DNA from: Lentibacter sp.
Lineage (GTDB): Bacteria; Pseudomonadota; Alphaproteobacteria; Rhodobacterales; Rhodobacteraceae
DNA length: 64,000 bases
Direction of reading: 5' to 3'
NCBI GenBank assembly: GCA_016744435.1
Contig: JADGEJ010000014.1
Span: forward strand, 1-64,000
Part shown: positions 42,868 to 50,644 of the stretch, piece after piece
Position numbering within the stretch: the stretch's first letter is position 1
Layout of the letters: each line of letters starts with the position of its first letter
Made by a program: the position numbers and the translations under genes
Notes under the pieces: generated by a model
Seen by the model: only the letters and a program-made list of their open reading frames with translations
Told to the model about the DNA's origin: nothing
Database searches by the model: none

Positions 42868-43652
42868 CAGCGGACCTGCGATGTCGCGCTCATCATCTGG
42901 TCGGCGGCAGAAATTACTTTGGCGTTCATTTCGTAGCCGCGCTGTGCTTCGATGAGCTCGGTTATTTCGCGTACGGCGTCTACCGAACTGGCTTCCAGAT
43001 AGCCCTGCCGCACCGTGCCGAGCCCGTCTTGGCCGGGAGTTGAAACCAGCGGGGCGCCGGAAGCTTCGGTTTCAACGAATAGGTTTCCGCCTAGCGCCTC
43101 AAGGCCTTTCGAGTTGTTGAAACCCGCGAGAGAAAGCTGACCAAGTAACTGTCCTTCGGCGGTTTCCGCGAAATATGCGTAGACCTCGCCAGCGCCGTTG
43201 ATCGAGACCGAGCGCGCATCATCTGGGATGGTTATTTGGGGAGACACGGCGAAGCCATCGGAGGTGACGATGAGCCCTTCGCCCGTGCGCTTCAAGCCAC
43301 CGTCGCGCGTGAAAGCTGACTGGCCAGAAGGTAGGGTGACTTCCAAGTATCCAGCGCCGTCAATGGCAACATCGAGGTCACCGCCTGTCTGGGCGAGAGA
43401 GCCTTGTGCTAGCTTCACAGATACTGCAGTTGGGCGCACGCCAAGGCCAAGTTGAACGCCCGTTGGCAGAACCGTCCCGTCAGAGGCGTTGATGGTGCCG
43501 GGTTTTGTGGCTTGTTGATAGTGCAAGTCAGCGAACTCGGCGCGCCGGGCATTGTAACCCGTCGTCGACATGTTGGCGAGGTTGTTGGCTATTGTCTCAA
43601 CGCGAAGCTGCTGAGCACTCATGCCAGTGGCTGCTATTTTTAGGGCGCGCAT
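42867..43652 (-). CDS. flgG: Flagellar distal rod protein FlgG
   Basis: A 261-residue rod protein, the usual length. The N-terminal LKIAATGMSAQQLRVETIAN with NNLANMSTTGYNARRAEF and the C-terminal ITELIEAQRGYEMNAKVIS are diagnostic of the distal rod. It lies between flgF and flgA, as in other alphaproteobacteria. Confidence 0.97.
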   Translation of the reverse strand: MRALKIAATGMSAQQLRVETIANNLANMSTTGYNARRAEFADLHYQQATKPGTINASDGTVLPTGVQLGLGVRPTAVSVKLAQGSLAQTGGDLDVAIDGAGYLEVTLPSGQSAFTRDGGLKRTGEGLIVTSDGFAVSPQITIPDDARSVSINGAGEVYAYFAETAEGQLLGQLSLAGFNNSKGLEALGGNLFVETEASGAPLVSTPGQDGLGTVRQGYLEASSVDAVREITELIEAQRGYEMNAKVISAADQMMSATSQVR

Positions 43653-43664
43653 AGGTTTTCCTTT

Positions 43665-44378
43665 TTACTTGAAGAAGGCTTTGAGCGCATTTTTGATCCG
43701 CTCATTCTCGGTTTCCATAAAGCTTTGGCCAAGTTCGTAGGCGCGCTGCACTTCGATCATCCGCGCGACCTGGCCGATCGGATCAACGTTGGAACTTTCG
43801 AGAAAGCCCTGTGCAATTTTCCCGTCCAAGGCAGGGCGCACCTCACCTTCGGCACGAAACATAACGCCGTCTTCGCGAATAAAGCGCGTATCTTCGACGG
43901 GCTCAATGATGCCGATCTGGCCTAGGGCGCGGCCGTCAGCACTGATCGTTCCATCGCCGCCAACCGAAAGATTATGCGCATCCGGAGGGATGAAGATGGG
44001 CGCGCCACCAGCGTCAAGGACGCGGTAGCCTTGCGCGTTGACGAGATCACCCTGGGCGTTTGGCGTGAAGTTCCCGGCGCGGGTAAAGCGCTCGCCTTGC
44101 GGGGCTTCGAGCCAGAAAAAGCCTTCTCCTTCGATCGCAAAATCAAAAGTGCCGCCTGTGCTTGTGAGAGAGCCCTGCGACAGCGAAGTGTTCGCGATAT
44201 TGCCAAGCGCCATTGAGAGAGATTCTGAATTTGCAGAAGGCGCTACATATTCGGAGAAAATGACCCCCTCTTGCTTAAAGCCAGTCGTCGCGCTGTTGGC
44301 GATATTGTTGGCGATAACGCGCATCTCGCGCATCAGGCCCGACTGGCGCGTAAGCGTGGTGTAACCCGCGTTTTCCAT
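43665..44378 (-). CDS. flgF: Flagellar proximal rod protein FlgF
   Basis: A 237-residue rod protein. It has the same rod folds as FlgG but the FlgF-type N-terminus (AGYTTLTRQSGLMREMRVIA then NNIANSATTGFKQEGVIFSE) and the C-terminal IGQVARMIEVQRAYELGQSF. It follows fliQ by one base and precedes flgG by 12. Confidence 0.96.
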   Translation of the reverse strand: MENAGYTTLTRQSGLMREMRVIANNIANSATTGFKQEGVIFSEYVAPSANSESLSMALGNIANTSLSQGSLTSTGGTFDFAIEGEGFFWLEAPQGERFTRAGNFTPNAQGDLVNAQGYRVLDAGGAPIFIPPDAHNLSVGGDGTISADGRALGQIGIIEPVEDTRFIREDGVMFRAEGEVRPALDGKIAQGFLESSNVDPIGQVARMIEVQRAYELGQSFMETENERIKNALKAFFK

Positions 44379-44379
44379 C

Positions 44380-44646
44380 TTATACTCCTACGATCAGAGG
44401 GATGATCCTATCGTGAAAAAACGACACGATAGATTGGGTCATGAACCCCATGCTCATCCAGAACACGACAAGAATGGCCGCGAGTTTGGGAACAAAAGTC
44501 AGTGTCATTTCCTGAATAGACGTGAGCGCTTGAAACAGGCCAATTGTTAAGCCGGTGACAAGAGCAACCGCCAGAATTGGCAAGGATATTACGAGAGCAA
44601 CCCACAGCCCCTGGCGCATCGTATCAAAGAAAATGGCTTCATCCAT
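44380..44646 (-). CDS. fliQ: Flagellar export gate protein FliQ
   Basis: An 88-residue two-span protein of the export channel. It begins MDEAIFFDTMRQGLWVALVI and contains LTIGLFQALTSIQEMTLTF with the conserved central Gln. ATG 44646 gives the family N-terminus; the open frame to 44691 runs into fliE. It lies between fliE and flgF. Confidence 0.96.
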   Translation of the reverse strand: MDEAIFFDTMRQGLWVALVISLPILAVALVTGLTIGLFQALTSIQEMTLTFVPKLAAILVVFWMSMGFMTQSIVSFFHDRIIPLIVGV

Positions 44647-44650
44647 CGGA

Positions 44651-44941
44651 TTACACCGGCATGCGCAAAATTTCTTGATAGGCCGCAACAACCTTGTTTC
44701 GCACGGTCACGGCTGTCTCAACGGCAAGCTCGGTTTGGGCCAGTGCCTGAACCAGAGCATGCGGATCGGCGCTGCCTGTCATCGAAGACACGGCGAGTTC
44801 TTCACTTTGTTTTAGGGCGCTGGCGAAGTCACCGACAACCTTTCCGGCAATGTTTTCGGCTTTGGCCGGGTTTTGTGTTGGCTGGGTCGCCTCTTTCAAA
44901 GAGGTGTATTTTTGGGTGGCGTTTATAGCGCGAATGTCCAT
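44651..44941 (-). CDS. fliE: Flagellar hook-basal body protein FliE
   Basis: A 96-residue adapter between the export gate or MS ring and the rod. The C-terminal half carries the FliE pattern ALAQTELAVETAVTVRNKVV and AYQEILRMPV. It is of normal size. Order flgB-flgC-fliE-fliQ is conserved. Confidence 0.94.
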   Translation of the reverse strand: MDIRAINATQKYTSLKEATQPTQNPAKAENIAGKVVGDFASALKQSEELAVSSMTGSADPHALVQALAQTELAVETAVTVRNKVVAAYQEILRMPV

Positions 44942-44953
44942 TCTAGAACTCCA

Positions 44954-45346
44954 TTATTTTTGTAGTAGCGACATCAAGTCTGCGGACATTTGGCGCGATT
45001 GCTCAAACATCTTCAGGTTTGCTTCGTAGCTTCTCTGGGCTTCACGAGCGTCTGCAATCTCGATCAGCAAGTTAACGTTTGACCCTTGAAAATGGCCGGA
45101 TTCATCGGCCATCGGGTGTGACGGGTCATAGACTTTTTCAAGGTCTGCAGGGTCGAGCCGGACGCGGCCGGTTTCCACGCGCCCGATGTCGGAACCGTTC
45201 TGGAACTCCGCTTCAAAACTGATGGTCTTGCGCCGATAACCCGGCGTGTCAGCATTGGCGATATTCTCCGACAGGTGGCGTAAGCGTTGCGCCTGTGCCT
45301 TTAGGCCGCTAACCGAGACATCGAGTGCATTTGAAAAATCATTCAT
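44954..45346 (-). CDS. flgC: Flagellar proximal rod protein FlgC
   Basis: A 130-residue rod protein with NALDVSVSGLKAQAQRLRHL then SENIANADTPGYRRKTISFE at the N-terminus and the C-terminal EIADAREAQRSYEANLKMFE. ATG 45346 matches family starts. A GTG at 45358, overlapping the flgB stop (GTGA), is an alternative that would add four residues and couple translation. Confidence 0.95.
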   Translation of the reverse strand: MNDFSNALDVSVSGLKAQAQRLRHLSENIANADTPGYRRKTISFEAEFQNGSDIGRVETGRVRLDPADLEKVYDPSHPMADESGHFQGSNVNLLIEIADAREAQRSYEANLKMFEQSRQMSADLMSLLQK

Positions 45347-45354
45347 GGCGTAGC

Positions 45355-45744
45355 TCACTTATCATTGATGCTGGTGCGCAGAATGCGCAGGCCGCTTTTG
45401 TAGATGGCTAGGGCTTTGCTGTGCTGGCGCTTTGCCTCCACCGCAAACAGCATTTCTTCTTGTAAAGAGACGGTGTTTTCGTTGGGCTCAGAGCTGCGTG
45501 AGCGTGCTTCTATGACTTGCATATCAGACTGGTCACGCTGACCCGAAAGATGCGCGCCGCGCGTGGCGACCATGCCAAAGCTTGCGTCTTTGTCGGGCAG
45601 GGCGGTGCTAAACGGTGCGACATCACGCGCGGTGTACCCGGGCGTATCAGCGTTCGCGATATTTTGGGCCACTATGGCCTGCCGCGTACCGGAATGGCGC
45701 GCAAGAGAGTGGGCAACCTGGAACAGGCTTATTTTATCGAGCAT
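45355..45744 (-). CDS. flgB: Flagellar proximal rod protein FlgB
   Basis: A 129-residue rod protein with NIANADTPGYTARDVAPFST and the C-terminal FAVEAKRQHSKALAIYKSGL. ATG 45744 has GGGAGAAG upstream; the open frame to 45771 lacks this. First gene of the nine-gene minus operon flgB to fliL2, transcribed from the region shared with fliI. Confidence 0.95.
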   Translation of the reverse strand: MLDKISLFQVAHSLARHSGTRQAIVAQNIANADTPGYTARDVAPFSTALPDKDASFGMVATRGAHLSGQRDQSDMQVIEARSRSSEPNENTVSLQEEMLFAVEAKRQHSKALAIYKSGLRILRTSINDK

Positions 45745-45767
45745 CGGGGCTTCTCCCTCGATTTGTT

Positions 45768-45782
45768 TCAACTAAGACTTAA
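45768..45782 (+). promoter_or_regulatory. CtrA-box-like site between divergent flgB and fliI
   Basis: TCAA-CTAAGAC-TTAA (followed by C, as in the extended box TTAAC) is a 7-of-8 match to TTAA-N7-TTAA. It lies 24 bases from the flgB start and 50 from the fliI start, so it could serve both. Confidence 0.5.
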
Positions 45783-45831
45783 CTCTGATTCCTTTATAAA
45801 TTGTTCTCGAGTTTAGAAATTGGAGTCGCCC

Positions 45832-47229
45832 ATGCCGCATTATGATCTTGGACATCTGTCTGCTGAGTTTTCGAAATTGGAGCGCTCTTGTCATGTCGGG
45901 CGCGTGAGCGCGGTAGAGAATGGCGTGCTGAAAATCGATGGTTTGCAAACCAGGGCGCGGCACGGAGATCAGGTTGAAATCAGGCTGCGAAGCGGTGTCG
46001 TGCTCTCGGGTGAAGTTTTGAAACTCGAGCGAGACAGCTTGTTTGCTTTGCCTGAACGCTCGCCGGAAGGGGTTTCTCTAGGAGACATGGTAACGCTTGC
46101 GGAGCCTGCCGAGCTCTATCCATCGCAGGCCTGGATCGGGCGCATTATTGACCCGACAGGCAGGCCGCTCGACGGGCGCCCTTTGATGCGCGGCGAGACC
46201 CCTGCAAAGCTTAAAGCAGATCCGATTCCGGCTGCCGAACGCGGCTTTCTTGGGGCGCGTTTGGAGACAGGGAAAACCGTTTTCAACACCATGCTGCCGA
46301 TCGTCAAAGGCCAGAGAATCGGGCTGTTCGCGGGCTCTGGTGTTGGCAAATCAAGCTTGCTTGCCCATTTTGCAAAAGAGCTTGAGGCCGATGTTGTCGT
46401 ACTTGCGCTGATTGGTGAGCGCGGACGTGAGCTGGCAGAATTTGTCCAACACTCCTTGGGTACGGAAGGGCTGAAGCGCACCGTGATAATAACTGCAACA
46501 TCTGACCAGTCGCCGCTTATGCGGCGACGCTGTGCCTGGGCTGCCATGGCCGTTGCCGAGCACTTCAGAGACGCGGGAAAAAGCGTCGTTCTACTAGCCG
46601 ATTCGCTCACCCGCTTTGCCGAGGCGCACCGCGAAATCGCTGCCGCGACAGGAGAATTGCCGACAATGCGGGGTTATCCTCCGTCGCTTTCGCACCTGCT
46701 TATGGCGCTTTGTGAGCGCGCGGGCCCGGGGCGCCCCGGATCTGGCACAATAACGGCGATTTTCACGGTCTTGGTTGCGGGTTCGGATATGGACGAGCCT
46801 GTTGCCGACATTTTGCGTGGCGTGCTTGATGGCCACACTGTGCTTGAACGCAGTATCGCCGAGCGCGGCCGCTACCCTGCTGTTGATTTGCTAAAGTCGA
46901 TCTCACGCAGTCTGCCACGCGCCGCGAGCGACGCAGAGAACGCTCTGATAGATCGCGCGCGATATTTGCTCAGTATTTATGAGAAGGCCGAAATTATGAT
47001 CAGCGCTGGGCTGTATGAGCCGGGTAGAAACGCCGAGTTGGATAGCGCCGTTAAGATCTGGGAAGCGCTTGATCAGTTTGTTGCCTCAGACGAGCAGCAA
47101 GACACACATAACAGTTTTAACAAGTTGAGGCTGCTGATGCGAACGGCGCAGGCTCAACAGCAGGCCGACAGGGATACGCAAGCTCAGGGCAGGCGGTTGC
47201 CACAACCACTAGCTGTTGTCTCGGAGTGA
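45832..47229 (+). CDS. fliI: Flagellum-specific ATPase FliI
   Basis: A 465-residue F1-beta-like ATPase of the export apparatus. Walker A GLFAGSGVGKSSLL lies about residues 159-172 and Walker B VVLLADSLTRFAEAHREIA about 244-262. The linker ALIGERGRELAEFVQ is also present. ATG 45832 has GGAG six bases upstream. It is alone on the plus strand, divergent from flgB, and ends at a perfect palindrome shared with the convergent DUF1217 gene. Confidence 0.97.
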   Translation: MPHYDLGHLSAEFSKLERSCHVGRVSAVENGVLKIDGLQTRARHGDQVEIRLRSGVVLSGEVLKLERDSLFALPERSPEGVSLGDMVTLAEPAELYPSQAWIGRIIDPTGRPLDGRPLMRGETPAKLKADPIPAAERGFLGARLETGKTVFNTMLPIVKGQRIGLFAGSGVGKSSLLAHFAKELEADVVVLALIGERGRELAEFVQHSLGTEGLKRTVIITATSDQSPLMRRRCAWAAMAVAEHFRDAGKSVVLLADSLTRFAEAHREIAAATGELPTMRGYPPSLSHLLMALCERAGPGRPGSGTITAIFTVLVAGSDMDEPVADILRGVLDGHTVLERSIAERGRYPAVDLLKSISRSLPRAASDAENALIDRARYLLSIYEKAEIMISAGLYEPGRNAELDSAVKIWEALDQFVASDEQQDTHNSFNKLRLLMRTAQAQQQADRDTQAQGRRLPQPLAVVSE

Positions 47230-47236
47230 TCCTAAG

Positions 47237-47252
47237 TGGTGGCTAGCCACCA
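47237..47252. terminator. Palindrome between convergent fliI and DUF1217 gene
   Basis: TGGTGGCTAGCCACCA is a perfect 16-bp palindrome forming a 6-bp stem with a CTAG loop. It covers the stop codon of the minus gene and lies 7 bases after the fliI stop. Likely a bidirectional terminator, though without U-tracts. Confidence 0.45.
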
Positions 47253-48034
47253 TTAGCTGATTGCAGCAGAGTGAGTGCGACAGAGGCACTGCTGGCGCTT
47301 GTCTGCGCTATTTGTTCTTGCAGAAAATAAAGCTGGAGAAGCTCTTCCATTTTCTCGGGCTCTGCAAATTGGTCAACCTCAGATGTGCCAAAACGACGTT
47401 GTGCATAGTCTTTAAAAACCTCGAGCTGCTGGTCGAGATCGACGCTCCCAAACTCTGCGGGCAAACCAAAGGCAGTTTGAAAGACCTCCTTTAGCGCCGA
47501 ATTGCCCATCACGGAATACCATTTGGAATTAACCGTTGAGTCACTGGCGGCGATTTCGGGGAGTTCACGTTCCAGGTTTAGGCCGAAGCGAAAGGTCTCG
47601 TTCTGCTCCCCGACGGCGACCTCAAAAGAGCGTGTTTCGTAGAGGTCAGTGATCTTGTCGGCAAATCCGGCTTCTGAAGTTTGAGGAATCCAACCAAATC
47701 CGAAAGCTTCCGAGAAAGCCTTGTAGCGTGTGTCGGAAAGCTTGTTTGCGAGCGCGTCATCAGCTGTCGTGCCCTCTTCGAGCACTTTCGTGATGAAGTA
47801 TTTGTTGTTGATATCATCCTCTAAGCCAAAAGCGCCCAACGCCACGGAAAGAAGGCGGCGATCAGCGACCAGCTCTTCTGCGTTTGAAATAGAGCCAATC
47901 TTTTCGCTGAAATAGGCTCTGTCACTTTTGATGACATTTGAGTTTTCGAAAGCCTCGGTTTGGCGTTCAAGCGTTGCCTGCAAGAACCGCCAGCCAGCGA
48001 GGCCGCTTGTCGGAACGACGGGTTGGTATGTCAT
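47243..48034 (-). CDS. DUF1217 flagellar protein
   Basis: A 263-residue protein of the DUF1217 family, found almost only in flagellar clusters of alphaproteobacteria. It is mostly helical, with LERQTEAFENSNVIKSDRAY, AEELVADRRLLSVALGAFGL and the repeat-like NNKYFITKVLEEGTT. No signal peptide. It overlaps the flbT stop (ATGA) and ends the operon flagellin-flaF-flbT-DUF1217. Function not known; export through the flagellar gate is possible. Confidence 0.88.
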   Translation of the reverse strand: MTYQPVVPTSGLAGWRFLQATLERQTEAFENSNVIKSDRAYFSEKIGSISNAEELVADRRLLSVALGAFGLEDDINNKYFITKVLEEGTTADDALANKLSDTRYKAFSEAFGFGWIPQTSEAGFADKITDLYETRSFEVAVGEQNETFRFGLNLERELPEIAASDSTVNSKWYSVMGNSALKEVFQTAFGLPAEFGSVDLDQQLEVFKDYAQRRFGTSEVDQFAEPEKMEELLQLYFLQEQIAQTSASSASVALTLLQSANGG

Positions 48035-48435
48035 TGTAACTGCGCCGTGAGTAGCCTTTCCTCGCGCGGAAGTAGGGCGCGTAGGGCTTTGAGGGCTCGG
48101 TAATACTGAGCTTCGGAAACCGCAGTGGTGGCCTCGTCAAGATGCTGCCTGCTGTCTTCATCGGTGAGAATGCGGCTGAGCTCTTCGATACGCCGCAGAA
48201 CTTGTAGCTTGGCCTTCTCGGCGTCGATATCGCCTGAAAGGATCAATTGGGTCGCATAACAGACTCTGCGCACTGGCGTTGTCGCCTCTTCTGGATGGAT
48301 GGCGTCTTTCAAGCGCAGGATGTTGGCGTTGGGCGTTTTGATGGCAAGACGAGAGCGTTTTTCACCGTTCTCTATAACGGCGCCATTGATCAGAACACGT
48401 TCTTTTGGCCCGAGTTTTAGGATTAGCCCGCTCAT
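48031..48435 (-). CDS. flbT: Flagellin mRNA regulator FlbT
   Basis: A 134-residue protein of the FlbT family, which in Caulobacter binds the 5' leader of flagellin mRNA and promotes its decay until the hook is finished. Visible marks are LKLGPKERVLINGAVIENGE, NANILRLKDAIHPEEA and the C-terminal YRALKALRALLPREE. It overlaps flaF and the DUF1217 gene by four bases each. The flagellin leader upstream has two hairpins that could be its target. Confidence 0.95.
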   Translation of the reverse strand: MSGLILKLGPKERVLINGAVIENGEKRSRLAIKTPNANILRLKDAIHPEEATTPVRRVCYATQLILSGDIDAEKAKLQVLRRIEELSRILTDEDSRQHLDEATTAVSEAQYYRALKALRALLPREERLLTAQLQ

Positions 48436-48806
48436 TGTGAACCACCTCCGTTCAGGCCGCGCATGATAGCGGCGTTGATTTCAATCAGAGTCTGAATACT
48501 AGCCTCACCTTGCAGTACTTTGCTGCCGTGGGAGCGCGTAAATTCGTAAAGTGAAATGACGCTTGCGCGCAATGCATCTGGCAGCAGGTTGTCGTCACTT
48601 GCGGCATCTTTTGCGAGAAGTGTCCAAAGTCGGCGGTTGAGGTCTATAGCCTCGGCCACTTGGGGTGTGGCTTTGCCACGGTGTTGAGATATCGCGTGCA
48701 ACTTACGCGTTACGAAAACAAAGGCTTCATACTCAGAGCCTCGTTCGGTGCGTACTAGTGCGCTCTGCGAGGAATATGCTGCTCTTGCGAGTGTTGATAC
48801 GTTCAC
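48432..48806 (-). CDS. flaF: Flagellin secretion/translation regulator FlaF
   Basis: A 124-residue helical protein of the FlaF family, which in Caulobacter binds flagellin, aids its secretion and opposes FlbT. Marks are ALVRTERGSEYEAFVFVTRK and the C-terminal LPDALRASVISLYEFTRSHG. It lies 69 bases after the flagellin stop. A strong stem-loop in this gap may hold down its expression compared with flagellin. Translationally coupled to flbT. Confidence 0.93.
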   Translation of the reverse strand: MNVSTLARAAYSSQSALVRTERGSEYEAFVFVTRKLHAISQHRGKATPQVAEAIDLNRRLWTLLAKDAASDDNLLPDALRASVISLYEFTRSHGSKVLQGEASIQTLIEINAAIMRGLNGGGSQ

Positions 48807-48836
48807 AATCTGACCCTTCTAATTCCATTAAGGTGT

Positions 48837-48861
48837 TGGGGCAGAGAAAAACCCTGCCCCA
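48837..48861 (-). terminator. Strong stem-loop in the flagellin-flaF gap
   Basis: TGGGGCAG (48837-48844) pairs perfectly with CTGCCCCA (48854-48861), giving an 8-bp GC-rich stem with a 9-nt loop, 14 bases after the flagellin stop. On the minus strand no U-run follows, so partial termination or a 3'-stabilising role for flagellin mRNA is more likely than a full terminator. Confidence 0.65.
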
Positions 48862-48875
48862 GTCCAGTGATCAAC

Positions 48876-49736
48876 TTAACGGAAAAGCGAAAGAAGCTGT
48901 TGCGGTGCTTGGTTCGCGATTGAGAGCGATTGAACACCCAACTGCTGTTGCACTTGCAGAGCTTGCAACTTGGCAGAGGCTTCTTCCATGTCAGCGTCGA
49001 CAAGTGCGCCGATACCGGTTTTCATGGCGTCTGTTAGCTTGCCAACAAACTCGCCTTGATCAGAGATGCGTTTGGCTGAAGCACCCAGCGTTGCAGCGCC
49101 ATCGACGGCGACTTGCAGGTAGCCTTCAATTTCATCAAGTGCAGTTTGTGCTGTGGCGCTGTTAGTCATGGTTGTTCGGCCTGCGACGTCCAGATCAGCC
49201 TGAAAGTCAGCTGTTGCTACAGTGATCATGGACACCGTGGGCGCATTACTGTTGGTCACGTCGTTTGCACCAACGCGGTCAAGCGATGATAGTACATTGA
49301 GGCCTGTGGCAGTGCCACCGTCAGTGATCGTTTTGAGCAAGTTCACACCGTTAAACTGCGCGGCGTCTATGATCGCAAGGATCTGCTGCTCTTTCTGCTC
49401 CATGTCAGCATCAAGCTGGCCATGGTTAGCTGTTTCGCTGACGCCTGCGACGGCCAGTTCGCGCATCTCTTTGAGAACATCTACGATTTGCTCTGAAGCA
49501 GCAGAGGCAACCGCTGTTGTGGCTTCACCAACAGCAAGACTGTCGGAGATAGCGTTAAAGCCCGCAACGTCTGATTCCATGACTTTTGAAATCGCCCAGA
49601 TAGCCGAGTTGTCTTTGGCTGTTGCAACTGTTTTGCCTGTCGAAATCTCGTTTTGTGTTTTTGCGAGGCCAGAGTTGATGCCTTTGAGAGTTTGAAGCGC
49701 AACCATTGCGCTGCTGTTTGTCAGAATGCTTGACAT
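48876..49736 (-). CDS. Flagellin
   Basis: The 286-residue filament subunit. N-terminal D0/D1 helices are MVALQTLKGINSGLAKTQNE with STGKTVATAKDNSAIWAISK. The C-terminal QLGVQSLSIANQAPQQLLSL is the export and polymerisation helix. The short central part (about residues 125-195) fits the small flagellins of this order. ATG 49736 has AAGGAA upstream. It is the only flagellin in the window, heading the operon with flaF, flbT and DUF1217. Confidence 0.96.
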   Translation of the reverse strand: MSSILTNSSAMVALQTLKGINSGLAKTQNEISTGKTVATAKDNSAIWAISKVMESDVAGFNAISDSLAVGEATTAVASAASEQIVDVLKEMRELAVAGVSETANHGQLDADMEQKEQQILAIIDAAQFNGVNLLKTITDGGTATGLNVLSSLDRVGANDVTNSNAPTVSMITVATADFQADLDVAGRTTMTNSATAQTALDEIEGYLQVAVDGAATLGASAKRISDQGEFVGKLTDAMKTGIGALVDADMEEASAKLQALQVQQQLGVQSLSIANQAPQQLLSLFR

Positions 49737-49758
49737 GATTAAGAGTTCCTTTTGACAC

Positions 49759-49801
49759 GAGGCGCTTTGCGCCACAATAATTTCGCCTCTTGTGAGGCGC
49801 C
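49759..49801 (-). promoter_or_regulatory. Flagellin mRNA leader with alternative stem-loops
   Basis: In mRNA direction, hairpin 1 is CGCCTC-ACAA-GAGGCG (49799-49784) and hairpin 2 is GGCGC-AAA-GCGCC (49773-49761). The 3' arm of hairpin 1 (GAGGCG) can also pair with the CGCCTC that closes hairpin 2 (49764-49759), giving two exclusive structures. The last arm ends 7 bases before the ribosome-binding site. A role in FlbT/FlaF control is inferred. Confidence 0.5.
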
Positions 49802-49891
49802 TAATGTCGTTCTGACGGGTGCAGCTGATAGGGTTTCCCGATGCTGCGCCATCCGATTTTCGGACGCAGGATCACCATGTCGTTTGCACCC

Positions 49892-49946
49892 CTAAGGAAG
49901 GCTTAATTTGGCTCGCCGATATCATCGGCATTTAAAGCAAACTTGT
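49892..49946 (-). promoter_or_regulatory. Flagellin promoter region: CtrA-box-like site and a possible sigma-28-like element
   Basis: On the minus strand, TTAA-GCCTTCC-TTAG (49906-49892) matches TTAA-N7-TTAA in 7 of 8 positions, about 155 bases before the flagellin start. Just upstream, ACAAGTTT (49946-49939) and GCCGATGA (49929-49922) resemble the sigma-28 -35 and -10 elements (TAAAGTTT, GCCGATAA), but the spacer is 9 rather than 11. The second element is part of a GCCGAT-N3-ATCGGC repeat. The CtrA box is the better supported of the two. Confidence 0.45.
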
Positions 49947-50296
49947 CAGGCGCGCTTTTCAAGTTTGCCGGACTGCTGGCCCTGAATTGTCAATTTGCGG
50001 CCCTTGGCGTCATATGTATCAAGGCTTTTGCGTACTTTTTGCAGAGTTGCGAGGCGGGTCGAAACACTTTTGATTCCCTTGAGAGCGCTGTCTAAAAGAG
50101 CCTGGTTGCGCGCGGCTTTGCTCTTGAGCGTGTTGAGTTCATCGGTTCCTGTCAGGCCGAGAGTGTCGAGTGTCTCGATGAGCTTGCGTTTGCGTTCGAT
50201 CAGCCCGACAAGCTTTTCAAGTTCACCGGAGAACAATGCATTGCGCTCTTGCTCCAACAGATCGTCTAGTGCTGAAATTACTTTAGGTTTGGTCAT
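49946..50296 (-). CDS. flgN: FlgN-like export chaperone
   Basis: A 116-residue all-helical protein with the FlgN pattern: LDDLLEQERNALFSGELEKL then VGLIERKRKLIETL in the first helix pair, and a long last helix (RNQALLDSALKGIKSVSTRL). It would keep FlgK and FlgL unfolded for export. Overlaps the flgJ stop by 14 bases, so the two are co-transcribed. Low sequence identity is normal for FlgN; call from architecture and position. Confidence 0.8.
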   Translation of the reverse strand: MTKPKVISALDDLLEQERNALFSGELEKLVGLIERKRKLIETLDTLGLTGTDELNTLKSKAARNQALLDSALKGIKSVSTRLATLQKVRKSLDTYDAKGRKLTIQGQQSGKLEKRA

Positions 50297-50615
50297 TCTC
50301 TCTCTCCTTTAGAGCGTCAAAAATTGACTGTGCGAGGCCTATTCCGCCTGTTTTTACCATCGCAGTTGCATGTGCTTGGGTTAGAAATGAGGAAAACTGC
50401 TCTTCGCCCGCGCCACCGCCGAAAGTGTCGCGCGACTTACCAAAGCCAGCGGACTTTAACATTTCGGTTAGAAAGCTCGCCTCAAGCTCCTGCGCGACTC
50501 TAAAGAGCTTTTCGTCAGCTGGGGCGTGTTCGACTCGCGTGTTCGCTGGCGCAATGGTTTGGGTGTTGGTTGGGTTTCTGGCTGGGATGGCCCCCAACGG
50601 TTGAAAATTCGTCAC
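50283..50615 (-). CDS. flgJ: Rod-binding protein, FlgJ N-terminal type
   Basis: A 110-residue protein matching only the rod-scaffold half of enterobacterial FlgJ: KLFRVAQELEASFLTEMLKS followed by GGGAGEEQFSSFLTQAHATA and MVKTGGIGLAQSIFDAL. The muramidase domain is missing, as in other alphaproteobacteria. The SLT protein at 36076 probably supplies that activity. First gene of flgJ-flgN, divergent from fliK. Confidence 0.92.
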   Translation of the reverse strand: MTNFQPLGAIPARNPTNTQTIAPANTRVEHAPADEKLFRVAQELEASFLTEMLKSAGFGKSRDTFGGGAGEEQFSSFLTQAHATAMVKTGGIGLAQSIFDALKERENDQT

Positions 50616-50644
50616 AGATTTGCCTCCAATTCTCAGGACTTTCT

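Noticed and set aside
49922..49946. Firm sigma-28 promoter for flagellin
   Set aside because: Spacer is 9 instead of 11 and the -10 part belongs to an inverted repeat; no fliA was seen, so it is kept only as a weak possibility.
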